DNA of 64,000 nucleotides from Spisula solida (lineage: Eukaryota; Mollusca; Bivalvia; Venerida; Mactridae): assembly GCA_947247005.1 (NCBI GenBank), contig OX365954.1, positions 5,100,001 to 5,164,000 of the forward strand, in the 5' to 3' direction. Positions 1 through 11,862 of the stretch are shown here, one piece after another. Below the pieces are notes generated by a model, which did not search any database, had not been told where the DNA came from, and saw nothing but the letters and a program-made list of their open reading frames with translations. Numbering within the stretch: the stretch's first letter is position 1; every line of letters starts with the position of its first letter. Made by a program: the position numbers and the translations under genes.

Positions 1-2690
1 CTCTATCGTTGTCAGACATTACAACAACTATAGTGGCCACACAGTACAACCTCTAAAGTGGTCATACATAACAACAACTATAGTTGTCATACAGTACAAC
101 CTCTATAGTTGTCATACATTACAACAACTTTAGTGGCCACACAGTACAACCTCTATCGTTGTCAGACATTACAACACCTATAGTGGCCACACAGTACAAC
201 CTCTAAAGTTGTCATACATTACAAAATATATAGTGGCCATACAGTACAGCCTCTACAGTGGTCATACAGCCCAACCTCTACAGTGGGCATACCGTACAAC
301 CCTTGTAGTGGTCATACAGTACAACCTCTATATTGGTCATACATTACAACATCTATAGTGGCCATACAGTACAGCCTCTACAGTAGTCATACAGTCCAAC
401 CTGTACAGTGGGCATACAGTACAACCCCTGTAATGGCCATACAATACAACTCCCGTAGTGTTCATACAGTACAACTTCTGTAGTGGTCATACAGTACAAC
501 CTCTGTTGTGGTCATACAGTACAACTCCCGTAGTGTTCATACAGTAAAACTCCCGTAGTGTTCATACAGTCAACTCCCGTAGTGTTCATACAGTACAACC
601 CCTGTTGCGGTCATACAGTACAATTCCCGTAGTGTTCATACAGTACAACCTCTGTTGTTGTCATACAGTACAACTCACGTAGTGTATACAGTACAACTCC
701 CGTAGTGTTCATACAGTACAACTCCCGTAGTGTTCATACAGTACAACCCCAGTTGTGTTCATACAGTACAACTCCCGTAGTGGTCATACAGTACAACTCC
801 TGTAGTGGCCCTACAGTACAACTCCCGTAGTGTTCATACAGTACAACCTCTGTTGTGGTCATACAGTACAACCTCTGTTGTGGTCATACAGTACAACTCC
901 CGTAGTGTTCATACAGTACAATTCCTGTAGTGGTCATACAGTACAACTCCCGTAGTGTTCATACAGTACAACTCCCGTAGTGTTCATACAGTACAACCTC
1001 TGTTGTGGTCATACAGTACAACCCCAGTAGTGTTCATATAGTACAACTCCCGTAGTGTTCATACAGTACAACACCTGTAGTGTTCATACAGTACAACTCC
1101 CGTAGTGTTTATACAGTACAACCTCTGTTGTGGTCATACAGTACAACCTCTGTTGTGGTCATACAGTACAACTCCTGTAGTGTTCATACAGTACAACTCC
1201 CGTAGTGTTTATACAGTACAACCTCTGTTGTGGTCATACAGTACAACCCTAGTTGTGTTCATACAGTACAACTCCCGTAGTGTTCATACAGTACAATTCC
1301 TGTAGTGGTCATACAGTACAACTCCCGTAGTGTTCATACAGTACAACTCCCGTTGTGTTCATACAGTACAACCCCAGTTGTGTTCATACAGTACAACTCC
1401 CGAAGTGTTCATACAGTACAACTCCTGTAGTGGTCATACAGTACAACTCCCGTAGTGTTCATACAGTACAACTCCTGTAGTGGTCATACAGTACAACTCC
1501 CGTAGTGTTCATACAGTACAACCTCTGTTGTGGCCATACAGTACAACTCCCGTAGTGTTCATACAGTACAACTCCCGTAGTGTTCATACAGTACATCTCC
1601 CGTAGTGTTCATACAGTACAACTCCCGTAGTGTTCATACAGTACAACTCCCGTAGTGTTCATACAGTACAACCTCTGTTGTGGTCATACAGTACAACCCC
1701 TTTAGTGTTCATACAGTACAACTCCTGTAGTGGTCATACGGTACAACTCCCGTAGTGGTCATAAAGTACAACTCCTGTAGTGGTCGTACAGTACAACTCC
1801 TGTAGTGGTCATACAGTACAACCCCTGTAGTGTTCATACAGTACAACTCCCGTAGTGGTCATACAGTACAACTCCCGTAGTGGTCATACAGTACAACTCC
1901 TGTAGTGGTCATACAGTACAACTCCCGTAGTGTTCGAACAGTACAACCCATGTAGTGTTCATACAGTACAACCCTTGTAGTGTTCATACAGTACAACTGC
2001 CGTAGTGGTCATACAGTACAACTCCTGTAGTGGTCATACAGTACAACTCCCGTAGTGTTCATACAGTACAACCTATGTTGTGGTCATACAGTACAACCCC
2101 TGTAGTGTGCATACAGTACAACCTCTGTAGTGATCATACAGTACAATTCCCGTAGTGTTCATACAGTTCAACCCCTGTAGTGGTCATACAGTACAGCCTC
2201 TGTTGTGGTCATACAGTACAACTCCTGTAGTGTTCATACAGTACAACCTCTGTAGTGGTCATACAGTACAACCCCTGTAGTGGTCATACAGTGCAACCCT
2301 TGTAGTGGTCATACAGTACAACCTCTGTTGTGGTCATACAGTACAACTCCCGTAGTGTTCATACAGTACAACCCCTGTATTGGTCATACAGTACAACCTC
2401 TATATATTGGTCATACAGTATAACCCCCGCCAGTGGTCATAAAGTACACCCCTTGTAGTGGCCATACAGTAAAACCCATTTAGTGGTCATACAATACAAT
2501 CTCTATATATTGGTCATACATTGCAACCTCTATAGTGGTCATACAGCACAATCCCTGTAGTGGTCATACAGTAGCACCTCTAAATATTGGTCATACAGTA
2601 CAACCTTTATAATGGCCATACAGTACACATCTACAGTGGTCTTACATAACAACGCATAAAGTGGTCTCACAGTACAACCTCTGTATGTTC
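1..2690 (+). repeat. 25-bp minisatellite array (roughly 100 copies)
   Basis: Near-perfect tandem repeat with a 25-bp unit built around CATACAGTACAAC followed by variable CTCCCGTAGTGTT or CTCTGTTGTGGT. The first ~500 bp and the last ~300 bp (from about 2400) are more diverged, while 480-2350 is homogeneous, as expected when an array expands from its centre. Unit subtypes (CTCCCGTAGTGTT, CTCTGTTGTGGT, CCCCTGTAGTGTT) are interspersed. Short reading frames across it are by-products of the repeat, since 25 is not a multiple of 3. The same repeat returns in inverted orientation at 13,185-13,735. The array may extend left beyond the window. Confidence 0.97.
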
Positions 2691-2700
2691 ATTCTCTTTA

Positions 2701-2735
2701 AGTAGCGTGAACTTGGCACGTACATCTGCAGTCTG
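2701..2735 (+). other. Conserved junction between 25-bp and 49-bp satellites
   Basis: The motif AGTAGCGTGAACTTGGCACG, continuing GTACATCTGCAG, leads directly into the 49-bp array. It recurs at 39,995-40,024 in the same orientation and at 13,057-13,084 in inverted orientation, each time at the same edge of a 49-bp array. It is probably the terminal sequence of the element that carries the array; this is inference. Confidence 0.8.
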
Positions 2736-3836
2736 CACACAGGTCTGCAAATGAAATATTTTGCAGACCCAGGTCTGCAGTCTGCATTCAGGTCTGCAAA
2801 TGAAATATTTTGCAGACCCAGGTCTGCAGTCTGCACTCAGGTCTGTAAATGAAATAGGTTGCAGACCTATGTCTGCAGTCTGCACTTAGGTCTGCAAATG
2901 TAATATTTTGCAGACAGGTCTGCAAATGTAATATTTTGCAGACCTAGGTCTGCAGTCTGCACTCAGGTCTGCAAATGAAATATTTTGCAGACCCAGGTCT
3001 GCAGTCTGCACTCAGGTCTGCAAATGAAATATTTTGCAGACCCAGGTCTGCAGTCTGCACTCAGGTCTGCAAATGAAATATTTTGCAGACCCAGGTCTGC
3101 AGTCTGTACTTAGGTCTGCAAATGTAATGTTTGGCAGACCTAGGTCTCCAGTCTGCACTTAGGTCTGCAAATGAAGTATTTTGCAGACCCAGGTCTGCAG
3201 TCTGCACACAGGTTTGCAAATGAAATATTTTGCAGACCTAGGTCTGCAGTCTGCACTCAGGTCTGCAAATGAAATATTTTGCAGACCCAGGTCTGCAGTC
3301 TGCACTTAGGTCTGCAAATGTAATATCAGGTCTGCAAATGAAATATTTTGCAGACACAGGTCTGCAGTCTGCACTCAGGTCTGCAAATGTAATGTTTTGC
3401 AGACCTAGGTCTCCAGTCTGCACTTAGGTCTGCAAATTAAGTATTTTGCAGACCCAGGTCTGCAGTCTGCACACAGGTCTGCAAATGAAATATTTTGCAG
3501 ACCTAGATCTGCAGTCTGCACTTAGATCTGCAAATGAAGTATTTTGCAGACCTAGGTCTCCAGTCTGCACTTAGGTCTGCAAATGAAGTATTTTGCAGAC
3601 CCAGGTCTGCAGTCTGCACACAGGTCTGCAAATGAAATATTTTGCAGACCTAGGTCTGCAGTCTGCACTTAGATCTGCAAATGAAGTATTTTGCAGACCT
3701 AGGTCTGCAGTCTGCACTCAGGTCTGCAAATGAAATATTTTGCAGACCTACGTCTGCAGTCTGCACTCAGGTCTGCAAATGAAATATTTTGCAGACCCAG
3801 GTCTGCAGTCTGCACTTAGATCTGCAAATGTAATAT
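2730..3836 (+). repeat. 49-bp palindrome-containing satellite, array 1
   Basis: About 22 tandem units of 49 bp. Each unit contains GGTCTGCAAATGAAATATTT followed by TGCAGACC, so GGTCTGCAAA pairs with TTTGCAGACC around a short loop, and a second centre at AGGTCTGCAGTCTGCA. Unit variants differ at CTCAGG/CTTAGG and at GACCCA/GACCTA, and some units are shortened (for example near 2910 and 3330). The array ends abruptly at 3836, where unrelated protein-like sequence begins. Confidence 0.95.
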
Positions 3837-3837
3837 T

Positions 3838-4042
3838 AACAATATCACTCGAGGTTACCCTAGATGGTCACATATATGCCATCGCCGGGATATCAATGTA
3901 CATACCTGGTCACTATTGTTCCATCGTTCGATATGATGACCAGTTCCTCTGGTACGATGGGTTGAAAGCTCGTTTGGCAAGCCTTCCTACGAGTTTCGAC
4001 GAGATTTGGGCCCCTACTCATGCTATATATTGCCAAGTTTGA
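3838..4042 (+). pseudogene. Fragment resembling the C-terminal catalytic end of a ubiquitin-specific-peptidase-like protein
   Basis: A reading frame of about 67 codons ends at a TGA (4040-4042) and starts only where the 49-bp array stops. The peptide contains GHYCSIVRYDDQFLWYDG and, near the end, THAIYCQV. This resembles the C-terminal His box of C19-type deubiquitinases, where GHY carries the catalytic His, an aromatic/hydrophobic strand follows, and Y-D-G supplies the Asp, before a final strand of the aYlLfY type. A Cys box cannot be seen upstream; the preceding sequence is satellite. An AATAAA at 4165-4170 lies at a plausible distance for polyadenylation. It may be a truncated gene, a captured exon or the last exon of a spliced gene. 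No convincing splice acceptor is visible at 3837. Assignment to C19 is by motif recognition only. Confidence 0.45.
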
Positions 4043-4489
4043 AAACTTTGAATGGTATTGAGTACATATATTGACACATGGTACAGTACATGTATAATAT
4101 GTTACGATAGTATGATTGATAGTACTTGGTGCACCGGAGATACAGAACTTTGAAATTGGTCACGAATAAAACGTTGAAAAATTTATGGTAACATCTGGAA
4201 CCTCATACTTTTTGGTGCGAGATTTACATTTATACTGGTATGCATTTTCACCAAAAAGTACAAGTATAAATGATATCCGATGATATAAGTTGAAATTTTG
4301 AAGAAATCATTACATTAGTTGGATCTGTTTTTGAGAAATACAAATTGATGTGGGTATTTTGGAAAATCCGTATTTCATATGTTAGCACTGATGGGTTTGC
4401 TTTCAAAACAATGTTGTGTCTTATCAATATATTAGCCGAGTTACCACTAAGTGTTCAGTACTAAAATGATGGTGTATAACATCAGTATG
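4043..4489. other. AT-rich unassigned stretch after the peptidase-like fragment
   Basis: Apart from a candidate polyadenylation signal AATAAA at 4165-4170, I see no gene, repeat or RNA here. Confidence 0.5.
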
Positions 4490-4880
4490 ACTATTCACAT
4501 ATTTCGCGAAAAGGTTGTTTTTTGTAGTTACTGTAAACAATCTTGTATGATAATTCATTAAAAGTTTGTATAACTTTTATACTTATCCCAATCTATTCTA
4601 CACGAAATACAAGGCATACATTCATATGATTCTGATAATAATTAGACTAATAAACAACAGTTGGACAGAACATTCCAAAAATAGGTTCGTGGATAACTAC
4701 AACCTTTAAATCACATATTTTACAAAAGGTTGGTATTATCCACGTATTTATATCAGAAACATATTAACTTATTTCCTGCATTTCATGTAGAATGGACTGG
4801 GTTATGTATAAGTATCCAAATGACACAAACTTTCAACAAATTATCGCAAAAATCAACCTTTTGGATAAACATGTGAATAT
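4490..4880. mobile_element. Foldback element with diverged ~125-bp arms
   Basis: The left arm (about 4493-4625) and right arm (about 4760-4880) are inverted copies, sharing for example AAAAGGTTG, a TACTTAT...CCA(A/G)TC block and ATTCTAC(A/G)TGAAATGCA-like sequence. An inner inverted pair CGTGGATAA/TTATCCACG lies at about 4689 and 4736. Arms are clearly diverged, so this is an old foldback or MITE-type element with no coding capacity. Confidence 0.7.
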
Positions 4881-4882
4881 CC

Positions 4883-5545
4883 CATAGGCCGTAATGGTAA
4901 CAAAATGACGTCAAAAACGTCAAAATTACCGACGCCGTTCACTATATTCAACGGCGACGTAACGTCATTTATTTAATGCTAACTGATGAGATATGGAGTT
5001 CTATCAGTGAAATAAAACCTATATCAGTCACTGGTTATCACCTACAATGTGACTGATATAAGCTCCGCCCCCTCACAGGGACTACTTTAATTTACCAAAA
5101 TCTCAACTCTAAAATGTCTGTAACTGTTTTATTACTGAACGGAAACATGGCATGTGGGTTTTTTATTTTTAGTTAGACCATTTCCTACAAGTTGGTGTAT
5201 GATTTAATGCAAAATTCTGAAAAAAATCGTTTTCACCTAATCACCATAATCCAAGATGGCGGATTTTGAAGTGAAAAATATGAATGGAATAACATATTCA
5301 TACGTAGCCTAACCACAGTGGTAATTTGGCATAAATAGTACCAGTTTTGACACCATAAAAGCCTTAAATAAATAGAATATTTGTTTGTTTTGATTGAATA
5401 TGGTTAATATCTCATCTTGTAGTGATAAAATTTAATATTTTCGCGCTCTTGAAAATATTGAATTTTATCACTACACGATGAGATATAAACCATATTCAAT
5501 CAAAACAAACAAATATCCTCTATTTATTTAACATTACGGCCTATG
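4883..5545. mobile_element. MITE-like element with perfect 14-bp TIRs (CATAGGCCGTAATG)
   Basis: CATAGGCCGTAATG at 4883-4896 has its exact reverse complement at 5532-5545. The left end is rich in ACGTCA motifs. The right half (about 5366-5524) is a long inverted repeat centred near 5443, with arms containing TTTGTTTGTTTTGATTGAAT and ATCTCATC. A related left end occurs inverted at 59,285-59,420. Pieces resembling the inner inverted repeat occur at 24,846-24,930 and 34,150-34,212. No protein-coding sequence is seen. Confidence 0.75.
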
Positions 5546-5559
5546 AGAAAATAGCGTTT

Positions 5560-5900
5560 ATCCAGTCACCTCCGGCAAAATCTGCCTGTTAACGGGGTGC
5601 CTGATAAACTTAGCGATAATCGGTCACCTGGTCATGTGACTAGTGATAATCCGTCACCTTACCACGTGATCTGACGGACTTCTTAATATATGAGAGTCAC
5701 CGGTTGCAATTCCATGCCCGAGGGTGAGGTTTTCCTATTCTAAATGAGCTGGTGGCTGATCGGTTATTTTCTTCGACTTACCTGCGTCTACACGACGTCT
5801 ATCAAGATGTCCGACGTCGTTGTTTATCATGACGTCACGGAACGAACGTGACGTTGTGCGCTTAGTCCCGAGTTTGATCCCCTTACTGAGCAGATTAAGC
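5560..5900 (+). repeat. Dispersed repeat E, copy 1
   Basis: Sequence including GTCACCTGGTCATGTGACTA, GGTTTTCCTATTCTAAATGA and CGACGTCGTTGTTTATCATG is present in reverse complement at 15,845-16,240, roughly 10 kb away. It contains an internal CATGTGAC/ACGTGATC-rich part and many ACGTCA or GACGTC sites. Non-coding; probably part of a dispersed DNA element. Confidence 0.75.
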
Positions 5901-5905
5901 TACTG

Positions 5906-6065
5906 GATAAATAGAATAATAGGTCAGTGCCGTGAATGAAGTAAAAGTTTATCCGGCTCGGCTACGGAAATTATCGGATTCGCCTACGGCTCACCCGATA
6001 AATTCCTCCGCCTTGCCAGATAAACTTTTTCATCCACGGCACTAACCTATTATTCTCTATTTATC
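5906..6065. mobile_element. 160-bp foldback element
   Basis: The arm from GATAAATAGAATAATAGGTC (5906) pairs with the arm ending CTAACCTATTATTCTCTATT+TATC (6065). Stems run through the AGTGCCGTG/CACGGCACT core and GTTTATCC.GGC, with a short loop near 5985. Only one arm of this sequence is present beside the inverted E copy at 15,818-15,846, so the palindrome was either inserted here or lost there. Confidence 0.8.
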
Positions 6066-6494
6066 TCTGTTTTTTACCACAATTTTCATTTTATTAAAAA
6101 AGAAAAAATGGTCTCCTGGTAGATCTATAGTAATATTGACATAAGTTATGTAATGAATCCAGGATCGATGTAATTTTGTACAAAGACAGTTGTATAATAT
6201 TCCAAATCATCATAAATGTATTAAAACTGTGTGGAAACGTTATGTTTGAGATGATGTCTTGTCACCCCGAGAAAATAAAAAAAATGCGGGTTTTGTATAA
6301 TTTGAAAACCAGCTCAGTGACTAGATAAGTTACGATTTTTGCACCAATGTTATATATGTACATAATGCAATATTAATAAATATATTACAGTAAAGAAGTG
6401 TTCGTAATTTCATGAATTCCCAGTAAATTCATGAAACAAAAGAGGGAATATTTATTTTAAATGGCCACTATATTCACCGGATATCATGTTTTAC

Positions 6495-6690
6495 GTCCCT
6501 TTTATAGATAGCCACCGGCTAGTTTTCAGGACGGCAAGGCTAATTGCCTGTGTTTCTTACCAGTACACATCTAGATGGATTCGAGACACAGTATGTCTCC
6601 TAAATATCTGAAGCTCTCCAACCTGGGATCGAACCCAGGGCCTCAGATTCGCAGGCGGGGATACTATCCCTTACACTACGGAGGAATCCA
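6495..6690 (-). mobile_element. tRNA-derived SINE (within repeat X, copy 1)
   Basis: Read on the minus strand, the head starts near CCTCCGTAGTGTAAGGGATA, an A-box region like tRNA-Asp. A good T-arm CCTGGGTTCGATCCCAGG (B box) follows. The anticodon stem and acceptor do not pair properly, so it is not a working tRNA. Downstream is a non-tRNA body containing CTAGATGTGTACTGGTAAGA and a tail with AAAAGGGACGT(A/T)AAACA, a style seen in molluscan SINEs. Confidence 0.8.
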
Positions 6691-8590
6691 TTATATGATA
6701 TGAAGGAAAATGCTATCCATTTGTTTAAGTACTCACAATATACACATGTGCCAATTTGCATGATTGTATCACTGTTGGAAATGTCCTTATAACAGTAAAT
6801 TCCGTGAAACCAGGGGTTATGGAAAAGTTGAAAAGCACCACATTTCGCCGCTTAGAATTTCGGTTGATTTTTTTTTAAAGTTGAGGATGATCCACCTATG
6901 TTCTAACACTTCTTTAAAAATGCGATATGTTATCAAGATTCATGTTTCACGAATGTAATAGGAATTTCATGAAAATTACAAATTACACTACTTTACTGTA
7001 ACATAATCATGCTTATTTTGGTGTTTTATATGATAATATGATAATCTGGATATACAACAGAAAAAGTAAATAGCGGAAAAAGATTTATTTTTATTTTGGT
7101 ATACTTATTTGACAAGTTTTTAGTGTGTACAGTCAAATATATGATTTGACATATGCAATCGTAACTTGTAACATATCCATAATTTTATAATAAATTAAGA
7201 AATGAACGTGTTGTGGATTTGATAAATATTAAGGCAGTGCTGACGCAAAAAAAAAATAAAAAAAATTGTTGACGAGAATGTATCCAGCGAAAACGTACCC
7301 TGACCATAACGTACCCGAATTGACGGAAACGACACCACATGTCGACTAAAACGGAACAAAATTGACCAAAACGTACCCACATTGACATATTAAGATAAAA
7401 CAAGAATCATGTCAAGATCATACAATGTCAATAATTACAATCGGGATATTGCTATTGGCAGAAACAGAAACATTTTTTTCGCTATTTACCCTTTTCACGA
7501 AAATATGTTTTCTGTTTTCGCATTTTAGTACTACCGCCAATGGAATAACGGTTGTCAATTTGTTTTGGTAATTTAGAAGTCAGTGACAATATTTGAATTA
7601 ATACAATCAGAAAAACTAAATTACTAGTATGTGAACAATATAATGCGCAACGCGAGAAAAAGGCCCTTAAGGTCAAACTTTTCGATTTGTGTTTTTTTCA
7701 TTAAAAGTAACTATTAGATCTTTCCTCGTTTCAAAAATGTATCATTTATGGCTTTACCATGTTCCGTTTGGTTGCTATGGAGATTTAAAAATGCTCTTTT
7801 CAGGAAATGATAAAAAGAATACAGCAAATAATTCGCATTGCATGCATTATACATTAATGATTATTTTAAGTTTGTTTTACGTACATCACCGCTTACTTTT
7901 TATCTTATAGAAGGTGATATCGATTAAGCTAGTTGTACAAATGAAAGGGTCACATATTTGGCATTTTGAGTTACTATAGCAACAAGCCTCAAACCAGGAA
8001 ATTATCTTCGTACATGGCACACAGAAAATATGCTTTTGTATATAATTATTTACACTGCAATTCAAATCGAAAAAGGAAAAGAGCTTAACTCATTAGTAAA
8101 TATAAGAGTTTCACTCGATATATGGTTGTCATGGAAACAAAACATTCAAAACAATTAATTATAATTAAGCCGTTCTCCAGGAAACTGGGCTTAGTGACGT
8201 CATATGGTAATTAGGTAATAATAATTATAAAAGGCCCTTAAATGCGAAAAAAGTGATTCTCTTTGGATTTATTCTTAAGTACTTGGATAATAGGACGCAC
8301 TCAAAAAATGGCTGCCAATCGGCGTCGGATAAACCTATATTTAACGTTGAATGTAATCATTACTTAAATGGTGCATATCCTTTCGGTAAAGTTCGTTAGC
8401 TGCTAATTATCTGCGCACAGCATGACGGCCAATTCAAATGATCGGATTATACAGCCTGCAATAAAGCATATCTTATCTATATCTGTACCCTTAGGCAATA
8501 ATGCTTTTCTGTTTAGTGATGTCATTTGTTACATACATGGATTTGTTTTATAACAATTTAAAGTTGCAGTGTGAAGTTAATTTACGCAAT

Positions 8591-8817
8591 ACAGGGTTAT
8601 TCATATGCAAATGTGTCCACCAGCGAGCCATTGGTGAACGAAAGGTTTTTAATGTTCATTCGTCCAGTAGACTATCGGTGGGCACATTATGAGAGACCAT
8701 GCTTGTATACAGGGTTATTCATATACAAGGGTGCCCACCAGCGAGCAATTGGTGAAAGGTTTTACTGTTCATTCATCCAATAGACTGCCGATGGGCACTT
8801 TGCATATGAATGGGTGA
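8591..8817. mobile_element. Small MITE with internal duplication
   Basis: Left end ACAGGGTTATTCATATGCAA pairs with the right end TTTGCATATGAATGGGTGA in inverted orientation. Between them a ~110-bp module (CCACCAGCGAGC...ATTGGTGAA...TTCATTC) is present twice, the second copy starting at about 8708 with the same ACAGGGTTATTCATA beginning. It lies inside element V. Confidence 0.7.
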
Positions 8818-8927
8818 TCTTTGATATTACATAACACATGATTGCGAATCCAGACTGGACACGGTATGTTTTAATACGGGAATGTTGAACATGATATGTT
8901 GAATATACCGGGCTTGATTTGTATCTG

Positions 8928-8980
8928 CAATTAAAGTTATGAATTTAACTTGAGCAATTAAAGTTATGAATTTAACTTGA
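8928..8980 (+). repeat. 27-bp tandem duplication
   Basis: CAATTAAAGTTATGAATTTA followed by ACTTGAG/ACTTGA is present twice in direct succession with no substitutions. Confidence 0.9.
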
Positions 8981-11549
8981 TAGAAATAAGTGTCGACATA
9001 ACTCTTAATTCAATCTCGAACTCAGATACTGAAATACTCATTAGTATGGCAGAAGGCTTCTCCAGTGGTGAACTGTATACTTTACAGCCGAAGAAAACAG
9101 AGGCGTTGAAAGTTCTCCCAAGTAACAGAAAGCAGCATATTAACGACCAACATTACCTTAATGATGATCCGATCTCAAATACCAAAGTTAGCACATATTT
9201 ATTCAGAAATAAGCATACGTACGCAGTTCATCTACAAAGACAACTTTAACAAGTTTATTCAAATACCGGTACTGTACATTTTATATCGTATTAAATTTAT
9301 TAAAATTATGATGTTTATGAAATTAAATTTAAGAAATGCGATAAAACCTATGTGATATGTGTGGGGCGATAAATATTAATATTATGTAAATTATTTAAAT
9401 TAAACTGAATGATTTATCCTTTCGATCTATGCGGATTAATAATCATGCCAAGTTAAACCCTGTGTGAAAGAATTACGTGAAAGTTATCTATAATTGGATT
9501 ATACACCAAAGTATACACTCACGCCAAATACAGCAAAGGAGGATGAAGATGCAATAATAATAATTTATTTCAATTTGGAGATTATACTGATAGCTGGGTA
9601 ACCCGCCAGAAATTTACAAAAAAATATACCAATTTATTCTAATTTATGCACTTATCACTGCATGGATATAACAGGATACGAATATTAGGTATGCACCACG
9701 CATCCCTAAATTAACACAGCAAATGAGGACGATAAGAACTTTATTGAATTTTATTAATCTTTATATTTAATTTATTCAGGGCGATCGTATATGTATATGT
9801 TATAAGTTATTAACTCCTGTCCGCCAGCAACAAAGTTCAGACAAACTAATGTTAAAATCATGATTAATAAATCATTTGGCTGTACGCATTCATCAGAGAA
9901 AAGTGTCTACAACCTGGTACCTAAATTTATTGATGGTTAGACAGAATTTAATAATAATAATACTAGGTTCTATGTTAACACATGTACATAGATGCCATAC
10001 ACATGTACTTATATTCGTTTTACAGTATAATAAATTCACAACACTTACAAACGCATAATTCAAACAAATGAAGAAATCAATAAATAAACACTAAGACTTG
10101 ATAGTTGTCATTTAGAATGAAATCAATGATTCTCTCGAAGCCGGGGGATCATTGACCAATTTGGCAGGGATAAAACCGAATGGCCACGCACTATGTCGAC
10201 TGTGTCAGTCGAACGAAAAAAAAGATCAGTGAAATGCCACAATGCCCAACAGACAAACTTTGCCGACACATTACACTACGTCAGGGAAACACACCGGATT
10301 AATCTACCTCCTATGACGGCCGTTCTCAGTTGTGAGGTCATCGCTAAGCAGCATCCGTATAGCTAAGCCGAGACATCCATATAACGTAGGTTTTCCGGTA
10401 AACTTCGTATTAAAGTCTACGTTATGTTTCAACTCTATTCCTGAATATACTGTTTTTAGTATAAAAATGCTATTTAATTATATATCATTATGGTAAACAT
10501 ATTGACAATTTACACACATTTATTCTATCTCATCAACATCTGTATTATAATAAATAAAGACAATACTGTAGTATTCGTAATTTTAGTAATTCGTACATCT
10601 TAAGCCGGATTGATTACTTGCCCCAATGTCTTTTCTACACAGATTAAAATTTATTCGTAAAATAAAAAGTATTGCTCTGTCCAGTGACGTTTTACCTTTT
10701 ATTTGGATAATAATACTTTGTAAACTTGATTACTTGACTTGAAAAACTCACTCAGAATCTTGTTGCAGTTTTTATTGATTTGGACTGAGCAAATCGATAA
10801 TTTACAGAAAATAACGAATAGAACTTTGCGAAAATGGAACTTAAATAATTTTATGAAATAAACACTTAGGCTACCATACGCATGAGTTTTAATAGTTTAT
10901 TCGGGTAAAAAACTGATAAAAATACGTTTGTTTCCGGTCAATGTTCTGTGCATCGAATGCAGAAATGATCGAAGCTAACAAATAATATCAATTTAATGTC
11001 ATGAATTGTGGCTTTCTTTGGATTGATTTTTTGTGAAATGCATCTCACTGACGATGTGTTAATTTTGTAACAGCTCCATAACTAATTTGGCAACAAATTA
11101 ACATTTACATTGTCGGGAAAACATGCGCTTATATGAAGCGTAATTCATCTGTTGAGACACGTGTACGCTGAATTCGGCGCGCTCACGTTTGCGTCGTTAT
11201 CTCAAAATGACGTAACGTCGCTTAAGGGCCCTTTTCTCGCGTTGCGCATCAATTATTATATCATTCAAAAAGGGTTGTACAGACGCTTAAAATGCTCTCC
11301 AAGAAAAAAAAGAAATAACAATAAAAAGTTTCAAACATGAATGTTTCAAACAAAAATTGTACTTATATGCTTTGTGATTCAATATTAAATTTTAGAAATG
11401 ACCGAACAGTGAAGTTGTTGTTATTTTCTTTTTTTCTTTGTGTTCACATTGAGACAATTAAGAAAGGGTACTGGCCTATTGGGTATACATGTAGTTTAAA
11501 CAGCAGACCAATATGTTGATTGACCTAGATCAACAATATTTGCAGACTG

Positions 11550-11860
11550 TATACCCGGGGTGTAGACGTGGTGCTACATTTGTAGGTATACAAAATATTG
11601 CATTTAGAGACATCATTTAGATGTAGATGTAGGTACTAGGTATCCAATATATTTGATAAGCAAACCTAGATGTTGATGTATTTCATTTATTTACCAGGAT
11701 GTAGATCTAAATGATAGATCTTCAACAAAATCATTTGTAAACCCGTATGTAGATATTTTTCATCTGCAGACATGGTTTTAGATCTAGGTGTTAGTTCTAC
11801 AAAGTATTTTATTTGTAAACCTGAGTGTAGATCTAGGTGCTCTGTCTGCAAAATTGTTCA
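11550..11860 (-). repeat. Decayed edge of the 49-bp satellite
   Basis: Degenerate 49-bp-like units (TTTGTAAACCTGAGTGTAGA, GTAGATCTAGGTG, ACAAAGTATTTTATTTGTAA) grade into the homogeneous array to the right. The same decayed edge is present inverted at 53,035-53,340. It therefore existed before the two X copies separated. Confidence 0.8.
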
Positions 11861-11862
11861 TT

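Larger units (their letters stand above)
7643..11249. mobile_element. 3.6-kb TIR element V inserted in repeat X
   Basis: ATGCGCAACGCGAG..., 29 bp at 7643-7671, is repeated in inverted form at 11,221-11,249 with a single mismatch; the inner edge reads GGCCCTTAAG. The uninterrupted counterpart is at 57,520-57,545, where the two flanks join directly, so the boundaries are well defined. Flanking CAATATA (7636-7642) and CAATTAT (11,250-11,256) may be a diverged 7-9-bp target duplication, as in hAT or Mutator-type elements; the superfamily is unresolved. The interior has no recognisable transposase. It includes a small MITE (8591-8817) and a 27-bp duplication. The rest (about 9000-11,220) is AT-rich, with short unassigned frames only. 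Confidence 0.85.

Noticed and set aside
1..2690. CRISPR array
   Set aside because: Units are contiguous with no spacers and the context is eukaryotic; it is a minisatellite.
6612..6690. Functional tRNA-Asp gene
   Set aside because: T-arm is good, but the anticodon stem and acceptor do not pair, and a SINE body follows.
6764..6958. 64-codon frame matched by a frame at 58,198-58,392
   Set aside because: Conservation is explained by the X duplication; substitutions hit all positions and no domain is seen.
8977..9249. 90-codon frame within element V
   Set aside because: Non-repetitive, but no family, no splice or promoter context, and the start overlaps a 27-bp duplication. Not enough to call a gene.
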